The notes under the pieces are model-generated. The model was not told the origin of the DNA, made no database searches, and saw only the letters and a program-made list of their open reading frames with translations. The position numbers were made by a program, and so were the translations under genes. This document shows positions 34,740 through 43,478 of a stretch of DNA of 64,000 bases, piece by piece. Source of the stretch: Streptomyces coeruleorubidus (GTDB lineage: Bacteria > Actinomycetota > Actinomycetes > Streptomycetales > Streptomycetaceae); the NCBI RefSeq assembly GCF_028885415.1, contig NZ_CP118527.1, forward strand, positions 1,426,001 through 1,490,000, given 5' to 3'. Position 1 is the stretch's first letter, and each line of letters starts with the position of its first letter.

Positions 34740-37307
34740 GTGCTCAAGGCGACCCTGAGGAGCTTCCTGGCGCACAAGGGGCGGCTGCTGCTCTCGGCGC
34801 TCGCCGTCCTGCTGTCCGTCGCGTTCGTCACGGGCAGCCTGATCTTCTCGGACACCGTCAGCCGTACCTTCGACCGGCTGTTCGCCTCCACCGCTGCCGA
34901 TGTCACCGTCAGCCCGAAGGAGGACCTCGACGAGGCGGTGCCCTCCGGCCGGACGGCCACCCTGCCGGCCGCGCTCGCCGAACGCGTGCGGCGGGTCGAC
35001 GGCGTCGCGGCGGCACGTGCCGAGGTGGACGTGGACGGCCTCACCGTCGTCGACGAGGAGAACGAGCCGGTCGGCCCGACCACCGGGGCTCCCACGCTGG
35101 GCACCGCCTGGAACCCGACCGAGCGCAGCCCCGTGGAACTGACCTCCGGTCACGCCCCGCGGGGCGACGGGCAGGCACTGCTCGACTCGGAGACCGCCGA
35201 CCGCAAGGACGTGCGCATCGGTGACACCCTCACCGTGATCGCTCCGCCCGGGTCGTTCGAGGTCCGGGTCGTCGGCATCGCCACGTTCACCACCACCAAC
35301 CCCGGCGCCGCACTGGTCTTCCTCGACACCCCCACCGCGCAGATGAAACTGCTCGGCGCTCCGCGGGCCGCCACCAGCATCTCGGTCGACGCCGCCGACG
35401 GTGTCAGCGACGAGCGGGTCAAGCAGCGTGTGGCCGCCGCGCTCGGCGCGCACACCTACGACTTCAGGACCGCCGACGAGCAGGCGAAGTCGGACGTGGA
35501 GCAGCTGGGCGGTTTCCTCGACGTCATCAAGTACGTGATGGTCGGCTTCGCCGGGGTCGCCGTGCTGGTGGGGGTGTTCCTGATCGTCAACACCTTCTCC
35601 ATGCTCATCGCCCAGCGCACCCGCGAGCTGGGGTTGTTGCGCGCGCTCGGCGCCGACCGGCGCCAGGTCCGCCGCTCGGTGCTCACCGAGGCCCTCCTGC
35701 TCGGTCTGGTCGGCTCCACGCTGGGGCTCGCCGCGGGTATCGGGCTCGCGGCCGGGCTCATCGAGCTGATGGGCCTGCTCGGCATGAACATCGCAGCCGA
35801 CGAGATGGTCATCGGCTGGGTGACGCCCGTGACGGCGTACGTCGTCGGTCTCGGCGTCACCTTCGTCGCCGCGTACCTGCCGGCGCGGCGGGCCGCGGGG
35901 GTCTCGCCGATGGCCGCCCTCTCGGACGCCGAGGTCGCCGGGGTGGGGCGGCCGCTGCGGGTGCGCGCGGTGGCGGGCGCGGTCGTCGGGGCAGCCGGTG
36001 TGGCGGCGCTCGTGGGGTGCGCGGTGTCGGAGCGGACGTCGTCGGCCGCGTCCCTGCTGGGCCTCGGTGTCGTGCTCACCCTGATCGCGACCGTGATCGC
36101 CGGGCCGCTGCTGGTGCGCCCCGTGATCCGCGTGCTCGGCGCGGCCTTCCCCGCGCTGTTCGGGTCCGTCGGACGGATGAGCCAGCGCAACGCCCTGCGC
36201 AATCCCCGCCGTACCGGAGCCACCGCGGCCGCCCTCATGGTGGGCCTCGCCCTGGTCGGCGGGATGTCGGTGGCGAGCGAGTCGATGACCGCTTCGTTCG
36301 ACCGGCAGATCGACAACACGCTGGGCGCCGACTTCGTGATCCAGAACACCAACTTCCTGCCGTTCCCGAAGGAGGTCACCGACGAGGTGCGCGGCACCGA
36401 GGGCGTGGGCCTGCTCGTGCGGGGGCGGTTCACGCCGGTCGCGGTGCGGCTCCCGGACGGCGACCGCGTGGAGACGACCGCCGCGGGCTACGATCCGCGG
36501 CTCGACGAGGTCGCCAACATCACGTACGTACAAGGGGACTCCACGGCCGCGCTCGCCGGTGGGCGCCTCGCCATGGACCGGGACTTCGCGCGTGACCACG
36601 ACGTACGGGTGGGCAGCGCGCTCCCGGTGGAGTTCCCGGGCGGGCGCAGGGCCGAGCTGACGGTCGGAGCCCTCACCGACCAGGACGCCGCCGAGGGGTT
36701 CGGTACACAGGGCGGGCTCTACTTCGGCCTCGCCACCCTGGAGCGGTACGCGACGGGCGGGCAGGACTCCGCGCTGTACGTCAACGCCGCTTCCGGCACG
36801 AGCGACGACGACCTGCGCGCGAACCTGGAGCGGACCCTGGACCCCTACCCGCAGGTGCAGGTGCGGGATCTGGCCGACTACAAGCAACTGGTGCACGACC
36901 AGATCGCCGTCCTGTTGTACCTCGTGTACGCGCTGCTGGGGCTGGCGATCATCATCGCGGTGCTCGGCGTGGTCAACACCCTCGCGCTGTCGGTCGTCGA
37001 GCGCACGAGGGAGATCGGGCTGCTGCGGGCGATCGGGCTGGCGCGGCGGCAGCTGCGGCGGATGATCCGGCTGGAGTCGGTGGTGATCGCGGTGTTCGGG
37101 GCCGTCCTGGGGCTCGCGCTGGGGCTGGTGTGGGGTGTGTGCACGCACGAGGTGCTGGCCCTGCAGGGCATGACGGCCCTCGCGATCCCGTGGTTCACGA
37201 TCGTCGCGGTGGTGGTCGGCTCGGCGGTGGTGGGAGTCGTGGCGGCGCTGCTCCCGGCGTTGCGTGCGTCCCGCATGAACGTACTGGCGGCCATCGCGCA
37301 CGAGTGA
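34740..37307 (+). CDS. FtsX-like ABC permease with duplicated halves
   Basis: This 855-residue permease has an N-terminal membrane helix (LLLSALAVLLSVAFVTGSL), an extracytoplasmic MacB_PCD-like domain, and an FtsX core at about 260-390 (NTFSMLIAQRTRELGLLRAL). Two more helices, a second extracytoplasmic domain, and a second FtsX core at 735-850 (NTLALSVVERTREIGLLRAI) follow. The duplication gives a complete transporter with one ATPase pair. Such Streptomyces systems export lipids or peptides, but no substrate is indicated here. Confidence 0.92.
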   Translation: MLKATLRSFLAHKGRLLLSALAVLLSVAFVTGSLIFSDTVSRTFDRLFASTAADVTVSPKEDLDEAVPSGRTATLPAALAERVRRVDGVAAARAEVDVDGLTVVDEENEPVGPTTGAPTLGTAWNPTERSPVELTSGHAPRGDGQALLDSETADRKDVRIGDTLTVIAPPGSFEVRVVGIATFTTTNPGAALVFLDTPTAQMKLLGAPRAATSISVDAADGVSDERVKQRVAAALGAHTYDFRTADEQAKSDVEQLGGFLDVIKYVMVGFAGVAVLVGVFLIVNTFSMLIAQRTRELGLLRALGADRRQVRRSVLTEALLLGLVGSTLGLAAGIGLAAGLIELMGLLGMNIAADEMVIGWVTPVTAYVVGLGVTFVAAYLPARRAAGVSPMAALSDAEVAGVGRPLRVRAVAGAVVGAAGVAALVGCAVSERTSSAASLLGLGVVLTLIATVIAGPLLVRPVIRVLGAAFPALFGSVGRMSQRNALRNPRRTGATAAALMVGLALVGGMSVASESMTASFDRQIDNTLGADFVIQNTNFLPFPKEVTDEVRGTEGVGLLVRGRFTPVAVRLPDGDRVETTAAGYDPRLDEVANITYVQGDSTAALAGGRLAMDRDFARDHDVRVGSALPVEFPGGRRAELTVGALTDQDAAEGFGTQGGLYFGLATLERYATGGQDSALYVNAASGTSDDDLRANLERTLDPYPQVQVRDLADYKQLVHDQIAVLLYLVYALLGLAIIIAVLGVVNTLALSVVERTREIGLLRAIGLARRQLRRMIRLESVVIAVFGAVLGLALGLVWGVCTHEVLALQGMTALAIPWFTIVAVVVGSAVVGVVAALLPALRASRMNVLAAIAHE

Positions 37308-37353
37308 TGGAATCGCGGCGGGTACTCAAGTCGCTTCCACGTGAGGAGAGTTC

Positions 37354-38247
37354 ATGTCGCGTCCGTTCCGCTTCGGGGTCAACCTGCTCGAATCCGCGTC
37401 CGCCGAGGAGTGGCGCGCCAAGTGCCGCCGGGCCGAGGAGCTCGGATACGACGTGATCCTCGTCCCCGACCATCTGGGCATGCCGGCACCCTTCCCGGCG
37501 CTCGTGGCGGCGGCCGAAGCGACCGAACGGCCGAGGCTCGGCACCTTCACGCTCAACGCGGGCTTCTGGAACCCGGCGCTGCTGGCCCGCGAGGTGGCCA
37601 CGACGGACGCGCTGACGGGCGGCCGGCTGGAGCTCGGCCTCGGCACCGGCTACGTACGGGCGGAGCACCAGAAGGCCGGGCTGCCGTTCGGCTCGCCGGG
37701 CGAACGGGTGGACCATCTGCGGCGCACGGTCGAGGAGCTGGAGCGGCTGCTGGGCTCGGACGAGCACCAGCCGCAGGCGGCGCAGCGGCCCCGGGTGCCG
37801 CTGCTGATCGGCGGAAACGGCGACCGAGTACTGCGGCTGAGCGCCGAGCACGCCGACATCGCGGCGTTCACCGGGGCGCGTACGGTGCCGGGCAGCGCCA
37901 CCGGGCAGTTGACGCCGATCACCGCGGAGGAGCTCGACGAACGCGTGGCGCGGTTCCTGAAGTTCGCGGAGGACCACCGCGAGGAGCCGCCCGAGCTGAA
38001 CCTGCTGCTCCAGATGGTGATCGGCACCGAGGACCGCGAGGCCGCGGTTCGGCCGTTCCTCGAATATTTCCCGGACATGACGGTGGATCAGGTCCTGGAG
38101 CTCCCCATCTGCCTGGTCGGCACCCCGGACGAGCTCACGGAGCAGGTCCTGGCCCGGCGTGAGCGCTACGGCTTCACGTATCTGACCGTCCTGGAGCCCT
38201 ACATGGAGGCGTTCGCACCGGTCATGGAGCGGGTGCGCGGGGCCTGA
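37354..38247 (+). CDS. LLM-class F420-dependent oxidoreductase
   Basis: This 297-residue luciferase-like TIM-barrel protein has FRFGVNLLESASAEEWRAKC, LGYDVILVPDHLG, LTGGRLELGLGTGY and PLLIGGNGDRVLRL. It belongs to the F420-dependent TIGR03621-like group of actinobacteria. The substrate is unknown. GTGAGGAGAG precedes the ATG. It stands alone between the ABC exporter and a GNAT gene. Confidence 0.88.
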   Translation: MSRPFRFGVNLLESASAEEWRAKCRRAEELGYDVILVPDHLGMPAPFPALVAAAEATERPRLGTFTLNAGFWNPALLAREVATTDALTGGRLELGLGTGYVRAEHQKAGLPFGSPGERVDHLRRTVEELERLLGSDEHQPQAAQRPRVPLLIGGNGDRVLRLSAEHADIAAFTGARTVPGSATGQLTPITAEELDERVARFLKFAEDHREEPPELNLLLQMVIGTEDREAAVRPFLEYFPDMTVDQVLELPICLVGTPDELTEQVLARRERYGFTYLTVLEPYMEAFAPVMERVRGA

Positions 38248-38303
38248 GGTCCGGATTCTGAAATGGTGTGCCCGGGGGCGGCCGTGCCTGATGTGATCAC
38301 GGC

Positions 38304-38729
38304 ATGACAGAGCTACGCATCCGGGCCGCGACGCCCGAGGACCTCGACACCGTGCTGGCCTTCTGGAAGGTGGCCGCCGAGGGCACGAGCATCAGTGACG
38401 ACCGCAGTGGGGTGGAGCGGCTGGTCGCACGCGACCCCGAGGCCTTGATCCTGGCAGAGCGGGACGGCGAGCTGGCCGGGACGGTGATCGCGGGGTTCGA
38501 CGGCTGGCGCTGCCACCTCTACCGGCTGGCCGTGCATCCGGACCACCGCCGCCAGGGCATCGCCTCCGCGCTGCTCGCCGCGGCCGAGGAGCGGTTCGTG
38601 CGGCTCGGCGGGCGGCGCGCGGACGCGATGGTGCTCACGCGCAACGAGACCGCGCACCGCGCGTGGGGGGCCGCCGGGTACGCGCCCGAGGAGAAGTGGC
38701 GGCGTTGGGTGAAACCGCTCACGGACTAG
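38304..38729 (+). CDS. GNAT-family N-acetyltransferase
   Basis: This 141-residue single-domain acetyltransferase has the acetyl-CoA motif LAVHPDHRRQGIASALLAAA near residue 75 and the C-terminal RNETAHRAWGAAGYAP. It resembles RimI/YpeA-like enzymes acting on amino groups. Its 3' end overlaps the convergent TetR gene by 11 bases. The substrate is unknown. Confidence 0.88.
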   Translation: MTELRIRAATPEDLDTVLAFWKVAAEGTSISDDRSGVERLVARDPEALILAERDGELAGTVIAGFDGWRCHLYRLAVHPDHRRQGIASALLAAAEERFVRLGGRRADAMVLTRNETAHRAWGAAGYAPEEKWRRWVKPLTD

Positions 38730-39333
38730 GCGTGCGGGTCGGAGTGAAGCCCTCACCGGCCGGGCGCGCTGTTCGGGGAGGGCAGCTGAGGACTCCTGCC
38801 ACGAGCCGGTGGGCGTAGGCGGTGTCGAGTCCGTCCGGGCGGAACAGGATGCGGTACATCATGGGCGCGACGACCTGGTCGATGACCGTCTCGACGCCGG
38901 GTGCCGGCTCCCCCCGCTCGGACGCGCGACGGAGGATGACGTCGATCTGCTGGGCGGCGTAGGCGGAGCACTGGCCGGCGTTGCCGCCGTCCGGGTCGCC
39001 GAGCAGGGCGTCGCGGATGTAGGCGCGGCCGGTGGGCGAGGACATCTCGTCGAGGAACTGCTCGGCCCAGGCCGTCAGGTCGGACGTCAGGGTGCCGAGG
39101 TCCGCGGGTTCGGTGTCGGGCCGCAGCCGCTCGACCGCCACGTCCGACAGCAGTTCCTGCATGTCTCCCCAGCGGCGGTAGATCGTCGACGGCGTCACGC
39201 CCGCGCGCTGGGCGACCATCGGCACGGTCAACGCGTCCCGGCCGGCCTCCGAGGCGAGTTCGCGCACGGCGGTGTGCACCGCCGCCTGGACCCGGGCGCT
39301 GCGCCCGCCGGGGCGCACCATCTGCCTGCTCAC
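38719..39333 (-). CDS. TetR-family regulator, likely controller of the amidase/MBL genes
   Basis: This 204-residue repressor has an HTH at about 12-60 (VQAAVHTAVRELASEAGRDA, AQRAGVTPSTIYRRWGDM) and a TetR_C-type ligand domain. A GTG at 39333 is preferred because AGGTGG lies five bases upstream; ATG at 39321 is possible. The 21-base sequence just upstream of its start (39343-39363) recurs at 17 of 21 positions in the divergent amidase/MBL promoter. This points to autoregulation and control of those genes. It lies immediately after the amidase on the same strand. Confidence 0.88.
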   Translation of the reverse strand: MSRQMVRPGGRSARVQAAVHTAVRELASEAGRDALTVPMVAQRAGVTPSTIYRRWGDMQELLSDVAVERLRPDTEPADLGTLTSDLTAWAEQFLDEMSSPTGRAYIRDALLGDPDGGNAGQCSAYAAQQIDVILRRASERGEPAPGVETVIDQVVAPMMYRILFRPDGLDTAYAHRLVAGVLSCPPRTARPAGEGFTPTRTPSP

Positions 39334-39342
39334 GGAACCCAC

Positions 39343-39363
39343 CTTAAAGCGAACCCGTTGCGT
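39343..39363 (-). promoter_or_regulatory. Operator-like element upstream of TetR (copy 1)
   Basis: On the minus strand this reads ACGCAACGGGTTCGCTTTAA then G. It matches the element at 41053-41073 (ACGCAAACGGATTGCTTTAA then G) at 17 of 21 positions. It fills the gap between the amidase stop and the TetR start. Confidence 0.6.
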
Positions 39364-40770
39364 CTAGCACGGTACGCACCGGGCCGCGGGCGCGAGACCG
39401 CTGGCGGGCCGGGTTTGTTCGCAGGCGTGCCCGACCCGCAGCAACACGCTCTCCCCGAGGGGCGGCCCGATGAGCTGCATGCCGATCGGCAGCCCCGCCG
39501 TGTCGTGGCCGACCGGTACGGACACTGCGGGCACGCCGGTGATGTTGGCCGGGGCGGAGAGCCGCACATAGGCGTCGGAGACGCCCTCGACGGTGCCGTC
39601 GGCCCAGGTGACCTGCTCCTGACCGGCCGCGACGGCGGCCGTCGGCACGGTGGGGGCGGCGATCAGGTCGACCTCCCGCATCATGCGCGCCCATTCCCGC
39701 CGCATGAGGGTGCGGGAGCGCTGGGCGCGCAGGTAGTCCCCGGCGGGCATGAGTTCACCGGCTTCCAGGAGGATCCGGACGTCGGCCTGGTAGAGCTCGG
39801 GGACCGTGCGCAGGGTGCTCTCGTGATAGGCGGTGGCCTCGGGCACCATCAGGCCCCACTGGGTGGCCTGGATGTAGCGGGTCATGGGGATCTCGACCTC
39901 GACGAGGCGGGCACCGAGCGACTGGAGCCGGCCGATCGCGCTTCGGACGGCGGCTTCCACCTCCGCGTCGACGTGGTCGAAGTAGTAGGTGCGCGGCACG
40001 CCGATCCGCAGTCCGGTCAGATCCGTGTCGGGGCCCGGCCGGTAGTGGGCCGGTGCTGTGACCAGGGATGCGGGGTCGCGCGGGTCGTGGCCGGCCAGGG
40101 CCTCGAGGACCAGGGCCGCGTCCTCGGTGGTGCGGGTGATCGGGCCGACGTGGTCCAGCGACCAGGACAGGGACGTGACGCCGTGGCGCGGGACGAGGCC
40201 GTAGGTCGGTTTGAGGCCGACGGCCCCGTTCAGCGCGGCGGGCACCCGGATGGATCCGCCGGTGTCGGTACCCAGGGCGAAGGTGGCGGCGCCGGCGGCG
40301 ACGGCGACGGCTGATCCGCCGCTGGAGCCGCCGGCGACCCGGCCGGGGTCCCAGGCGTTGTGGGTCTGCGGGGTGGTCAGCCCGTAGGCGAACTCGTGCG
40401 TGTGGGTCTTGCCGACCAGGACCGCTCCGGCCGCCGACAGGCGTGCGGCGACGGTGCTGTCGGTCTGCGCGCGGTGGTCGGACCGGACCCGGGAACCGGC
40501 CGACGTCGTCGTACCGGCGACATCGATCAGGTCCTTCAGGCCCATCGGGATGCCGTGCAGCGGACCGCGGTGGCGGCCGGCGGCGATGTCGTTCTCGGCT
40601 CGGCGCGCGGCCCGGCGCGCCTGCTCGGCGTCGACGGTGACGTAGGCGCGAAGGTGCGGCTCCACCTGCTCGATGCGCCCCAGTACGGAGTCGGCCAGCT
40701 CGACGGGGGACAGCTGACGTGCCCGGATCGCGTCGGCGGCGGCCGCGAGCGTCAGTTCATACGGCTGCAT
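39364..40770 (-). CDS. Amidase-signature enzyme (AtzE/GatA-like)
   Basis: This 468-residue amidase has the Ser-cisSer-Lys triad elements: Lys in HGIPMGLKDLIDV, the signature GGSSGGSAVAVAAG, and the nucleophile region LGTDTGGSIRVPAAL. It differs from tRNA amidotransferase GatA in its partner, a small AtzG-like protein whose gene overlaps it by 19 bases. AtzE/AtzG complexes hydrolyse 1-carboxybiuret in s-triazine and uracil-type nitrogen catabolism, so a small urea-like amide is a fair guess. The actual substrate is unknown. The C-terminus ends in Cys-rich RCVPC. Confidence 0.87.
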   Translation of the reverse strand: MQPYELTLAAAADAIRARQLSPVELADSVLGRIEQVEPHLRAYVTVDAEQARRAARRAENDIAAGRHRGPLHGIPMGLKDLIDVAGTTTSAGSRVRSDHRAQTDSTVAARLSAAGAVLVGKTHTHEFAYGLTTPQTHNAWDPGRVAGGSSGGSAVAVAAGAATFALGTDTGGSIRVPAALNGAVGLKPTYGLVPRHGVTSLSWSLDHVGPITRTTEDAALVLEALAGHDPRDPASLVTAPAHYRPGPDTDLTGLRIGVPRTYYFDHVDAEVEAAVRSAIGRLQSLGARLVEVEIPMTRYIQATQWGLMVPEATAYHESTLRTVPELYQADVRILLEAGELMPAGDYLRAQRSRTLMRREWARMMREVDLIAAPTVPTAAVAAGQEQVTWADGTVEGVSDAYVRLSAPANITGVPAVSVPVGHDTAGLPIGMQLIGPPLGESVLLRVGHACEQTRPASGLAPAARCVPC

Positions 40771-40991
40771 CGTGCGTCTCCTTCGCCATCGTGCGCATCC
40801 TTCACCGCTGCCGCGCGGTAGACGGGGGCGGGCGGGGTGTCCCCGAAGTCCAGCTCCCTCAGGACCGCCACGACGGAGTGGATGTGGTCGGCGGTGGCCG
40901 CGACCGCCGCGTGACGGTCGGCGGGCAGTACGAGCCCGGCGCGGTGGGCCCAGCGGGCCGCTTCGGGCGGCGTGAGTTCGGGCTGGGACAT
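40752..40991 (-). CDS. AtzG-like small subunit of the amidase
   Basis: This 79-residue protein has a helical N-terminal part (EAARWAHRAGLVLPADRHAA, VAATADHIHSVVAVLREL) and the FGDTPPAPVYRA ending typical of AtzG/DUF4089 proteins, which resemble GatC. Such subunits stabilise and activate AtzE amidases. The gene overlaps the amidase start, so the two are co-translated. The last 17 residues are probably not part of the conserved fold. Confidence 0.75.
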   Translation of the reverse strand: MSQPELTPPEAARWAHRAGLVLPADRHAAVAATADHIHSVVAVLRELDFGDTPPAPVYRAAAVKDAHDGEGDARCSRMN

Positions 40992-41001
40992 GGACTCCCC
41001 T

Positions 41002-41022
41002 GTAAAGGCTAATGATTTGCGT
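41002..41022 (-). promoter_or_regulatory. Operator-like element upstream of the AtzG-like gene (copy 2)
   Basis: On the minus strand it begins ACGCAAATCATTAGCCTTTA. It shares ACGCAA, the central TT and the GC-TTTA part with the other two copies, though less exactly. It lies 11 bases upstream of the ATG. TTTGCGTTA (41016-41024) is inverted to TAACGCAAA (41051-41059). Confidence 0.5.
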
Positions 41023-41052
41023 TAGCGGACTCTAGGACCTACGGTCGCCTTA

Positions 41053-41073
41053 ACGCAAACGGATTGCTTTAAG
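41053..41073 (+). promoter_or_regulatory. Operator-like element upstream of the MBL hydrolase (copy 3)
   Basis: ACGCAAACGGATTGCTTTAA then G, 18 bases before the TTG start. GCAA and TTGC inside it form an inverted repeat. It is the best match to the copy before the TetR gene. Confidence 0.6.
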
Positions 41074-41090
41074 CACCCCGAGGAGGACCA

Positions 41091-41981
41091 TTGACCACGC
41101 CCGCTTCCTGGACCGTGGGCGGCATCGCCGTCCACCGCGTCGACGAGATCCCCCTGCCACCCGCCACCGGCCCCTGGCTGCTGCCCGACGCCACCCCACA
41201 GGTCGTCACGGGGCAGCAGTGGCTGCGCCCCCACTTCGCCGACGACGAGGGCGTCCTGCGCATCGACAGTCACAGCTTCGCGTTCACCGTCGGCGGGCTG
41301 CGCGTCCTGGTGGACACCGGCATCGGCAACGGCAAGGAGCGGGCCAACCCCGCCTGGCACCATCTCGACACCGACTACCTTCGGCGCCTCAGCGCCGCCG
41401 GATTCCCCCCGGACGCGGTCGACTTGGTGATCCTCACCCACCTGCACGCCGACCATGTCGGCTGGAACACCCGGGAGGTGAACGGCGAGTGGGTGCCCAC
41501 CTTCCCGAACGCCCGCCACCTCACCTCCCGCGCCGAGCGGGAGTTCTGGTCCGGGTACGACATGGACGAGGCGCGCCGGCAGATGTTCCGCGACTCCGTG
41601 ATCCCGGTGGAGGAGGCGGGACTGCTCGACCTCCTCGACGTCCCCGCCGAGGGCCTCGACGTCGTCCCGGGGCTGCGCCTGATCCCGACTCCCGGGCACA
41701 CCCCCGGCCATGTCGCCGTCGAACTGACCAGCCACGGACGCACGGCACTGATCACCGGCGACTGCGTCCACCACCCCGTCCAGCTCGCCCACCCCGGCAT
41801 CGGCGCCTGTGTCGACATCGACCCCGGACGGTCACAGACCTCGCGTCGCGAGCTGCTCGGCGCGCTCGCCGGCACGGACACCCTCCTCCTGGGCACCCAC
41901 TTCCCACCGCCCACCGCCGGCCACGTCGTCCCGCACGAGGGCGCCTACCGGCTCTCCCCGGTCCCCGCCGACTCCCCCTGA
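41091..41981 (+). CDS. Metallo-beta-lactamase-fold hydrolase
   Basis: This 296-residue MBL-fold enzyme has the zinc motif THLHADHVG, a second His in PTPGHTPGHVAVE, Asp in LITGDCVHHP and a final His in LLGTHFPPPTAGHVV. It belongs to the lactonase-like group that includes AHL lactonases. TTG is the start, with AGGAGG four bases upstream. It is divergent from the AtzG/amidase pair and shares operator-like repeats with it and with the TetR gene. It may act in the same degradation route, for example on a lactone or cyclic amide. Confidence 0.88.
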   Translation: MTTPASWTVGGIAVHRVDEIPLPPATGPWLLPDATPQVVTGQQWLRPHFADDEGVLRIDSHSFAFTVGGLRVLVDTGIGNGKERANPAWHHLDTDYLRRLSAAGFPPDAVDLVILTHLHADHVGWNTREVNGEWVPTFPNARHLTSRAEREFWSGYDMDEARRQMFRDSVIPVEEAGLLDLLDVPAEGLDVVPGLRLIPTPGHTPGHVAVELTSHGRTALITGDCVHHPVQLAHPGIGACVDIDPGRSQTSRRELLGALAGTDTLLLGTHFPPPTAGHVVPHEGAYRLSPVPADSP

Positions 41982-42137
41982 GCACCCCCACCGCAGGACT
42001 TTGCCCATCCTTTACCCTTGGATGGCCACTCGGTTCTGCATGAAAGGTTGTGAGCGTCCGCCCATGGGCGAGCCTCCCAGTACGCGACACCGCGCGTTCC
42101 GCCCCGTCCTGGAGAACCATGGAACAGGGGTGAACCG

Positions 42138-43478
42138 ATGACCGAAGTGCTCCTCCTCCTGACGGCGATCCTGCTCTCGATCGCCTGCGGCGCCTTCGTG
42201 GCGGCCGAGTTCTCCCTCACCACGGTCGAGCGCGCCGAGCTGGAGCAGGCGGTGGCACGCGGCGACCGGGGCGCGCAGGGCGCACTGAAGGCCGTACGGA
42301 ACCTGACGTTCCAGCTCTCCGGGGCGCAGCTCGGCATCACGGTCACCAACCTGGTCGTCGGCATGCTCGCCGAGCCGTCGATCGCCGCGCTGATCGCCGG
42401 GCCTCTGGAGGACATCGGCATCTCACGGTCGGCGTCGCACAGCCTGGCGCTGGTGCTGGGCACGGCTTTGTCGACGGTGTTCCTGATGGTCGTGGGCGAA
42501 CTGGTGCCCAAGAACTGGGCGATCTCGTCGCCACTGACGGTCGCCAAGACCGTGGGCAACGCCCAGCGCTGGTTCAGCGCCGCGTTCCGGCCCTTCATCA
42601 GGCACCTCAACAACACGGCGAACCGTGTCGTGCGCCGGATCGGTGTGGAGCCCGCCGAGGAGCTGGCGTCGGCGCGCGGCCCGCAGGAGCTGGCGGCGCT
42701 CGCCCGGCACTCCGCCAGGGAAGGCGTCCTGGCGGCCGACACCGCCGAGCTGTTCGTACGGACGCTCAACCTCGCCGACCTGACCGCGGAGAACGTGATG
42801 ACGCCCCGGGTGCAGGTCGTCGCCCTGGACGTGCAGGCGACCCTGGAGGACGTGGCGAACGCGACCCGGGCGACCGGCCTGTCCCGGTTCCCGGTCTTCC
42901 GCGACACCCTCGACTCGGTCGTCGGAACGGCGCACGTCAAGGACGTGCTGGCGGTACCGGTGGAGCGCCGGACCCGGATCTTCGTCTCCGAGCTGATGCG
43001 CGAGCCGCTGCTGGTCCCGGAGACCCTCACCGTCGACCGGCTCCTGGACCGGCTCTCCGGCAAGCGCACGATGGCCGTCGTGATCGACGAGTACGGCGGC
43101 ACGGCGGGCGTGGCCACCCTGGAGGACATCGTCGAGGAGGTCGTCGGCGAGGTGCGCGACGAGCACGACCCGCACGAGCTGCCCGACCTCGCGCCGGCCG
43201 GCACGGACGAGGCCGGCCACGCCCTGTACTCGGCCGACGGCTCCGCGCGCGTGGACCACCTCGAACGCGTCGGGCTGCGCGCCCCGGAGGGGCCGTACGA
43301 GACGCTCGCCGGGCTGGTGGCGACGGTGCTCGGCCGGATACCGGCCGTCGGTGACAGCCTGGAGGTCGCCGGCTGGCGGCTGGAGGTCCTGGACGCCGCG
43401 GGCCGCCGGGCCGCCCGCGTCCGGCTGCACGCGCCCCTCGACGACGAGAAGCCCGACGAGAAGGGAGCGGAGCTGTGA
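42138..43478 (+). CDS. CNNM/CorC-type transporter with CBS domains, full-length
   Basis: This 446-residue protein has a DUF21/CNNM membrane domain (1-190: CGAFVAAEFSLTTVERAELE, GITVTNLVVGMLAEP, VVGELVPKNWAIS), two CBS domains (about 215-335) and a C-terminal CorC_HlyC domain (350-440). Such proteins are linked to magnesium and cobalt export. The next gene is a shorter paralogue overlapping by four bases, so a heteromeric pump is likely. The 156-base gap upstream has no recognised riboswitch. Confidence 0.92.
   Translation: MTEVLLLLTAILLSIACGAFVAAEFSLTTVERAELEQAVARGDRGAQGALKAVRNLTFQLSGAQLGITVTNLVVGMLAEPSIAALIAGPLEDIGISRSASHSLALVLGTALSTVFLMVVGELVPKNWAISSPLTVAKTVGNAQRWFSAAFRPFIRHLNNTANRVVRRIGVEPAEELASARGPQELAALARHSAREGVLAADTAELFVRTLNLADLTAENVMTPRVQVVALDVQATLEDVANATRATGLSRFPVFRDTLDSVVGTAHVKDVLAVPVERRTRIFVSELMREPLLVPETLTVDRLLDRLSGKRTMAVVIDEYGGTAGVATLEDIVEEVVGEVRDEHDPHELPDLAPAGTDEAGHALYSADGSARVDHLERVGLRAPEGPYETLAGLVATVLGRIPAVGDSLEVAGWRLEVLDAAGRRAARVRLHAPLDDEKPDEKGAEL

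Noticed and set aside
34560..37301. Open frame of over 900 codons antisense to the FtsX-like permease
   Set aside because: The composition is Arg/His/Gly-rich with no domain, whereas the sense frame is a full permease.
41982..42137. Possible metal riboswitch before the CNNM genes
   Set aside because: The leader has some short pairings, but I could not match it to M-box, ykkC, yybP or any other class I know.
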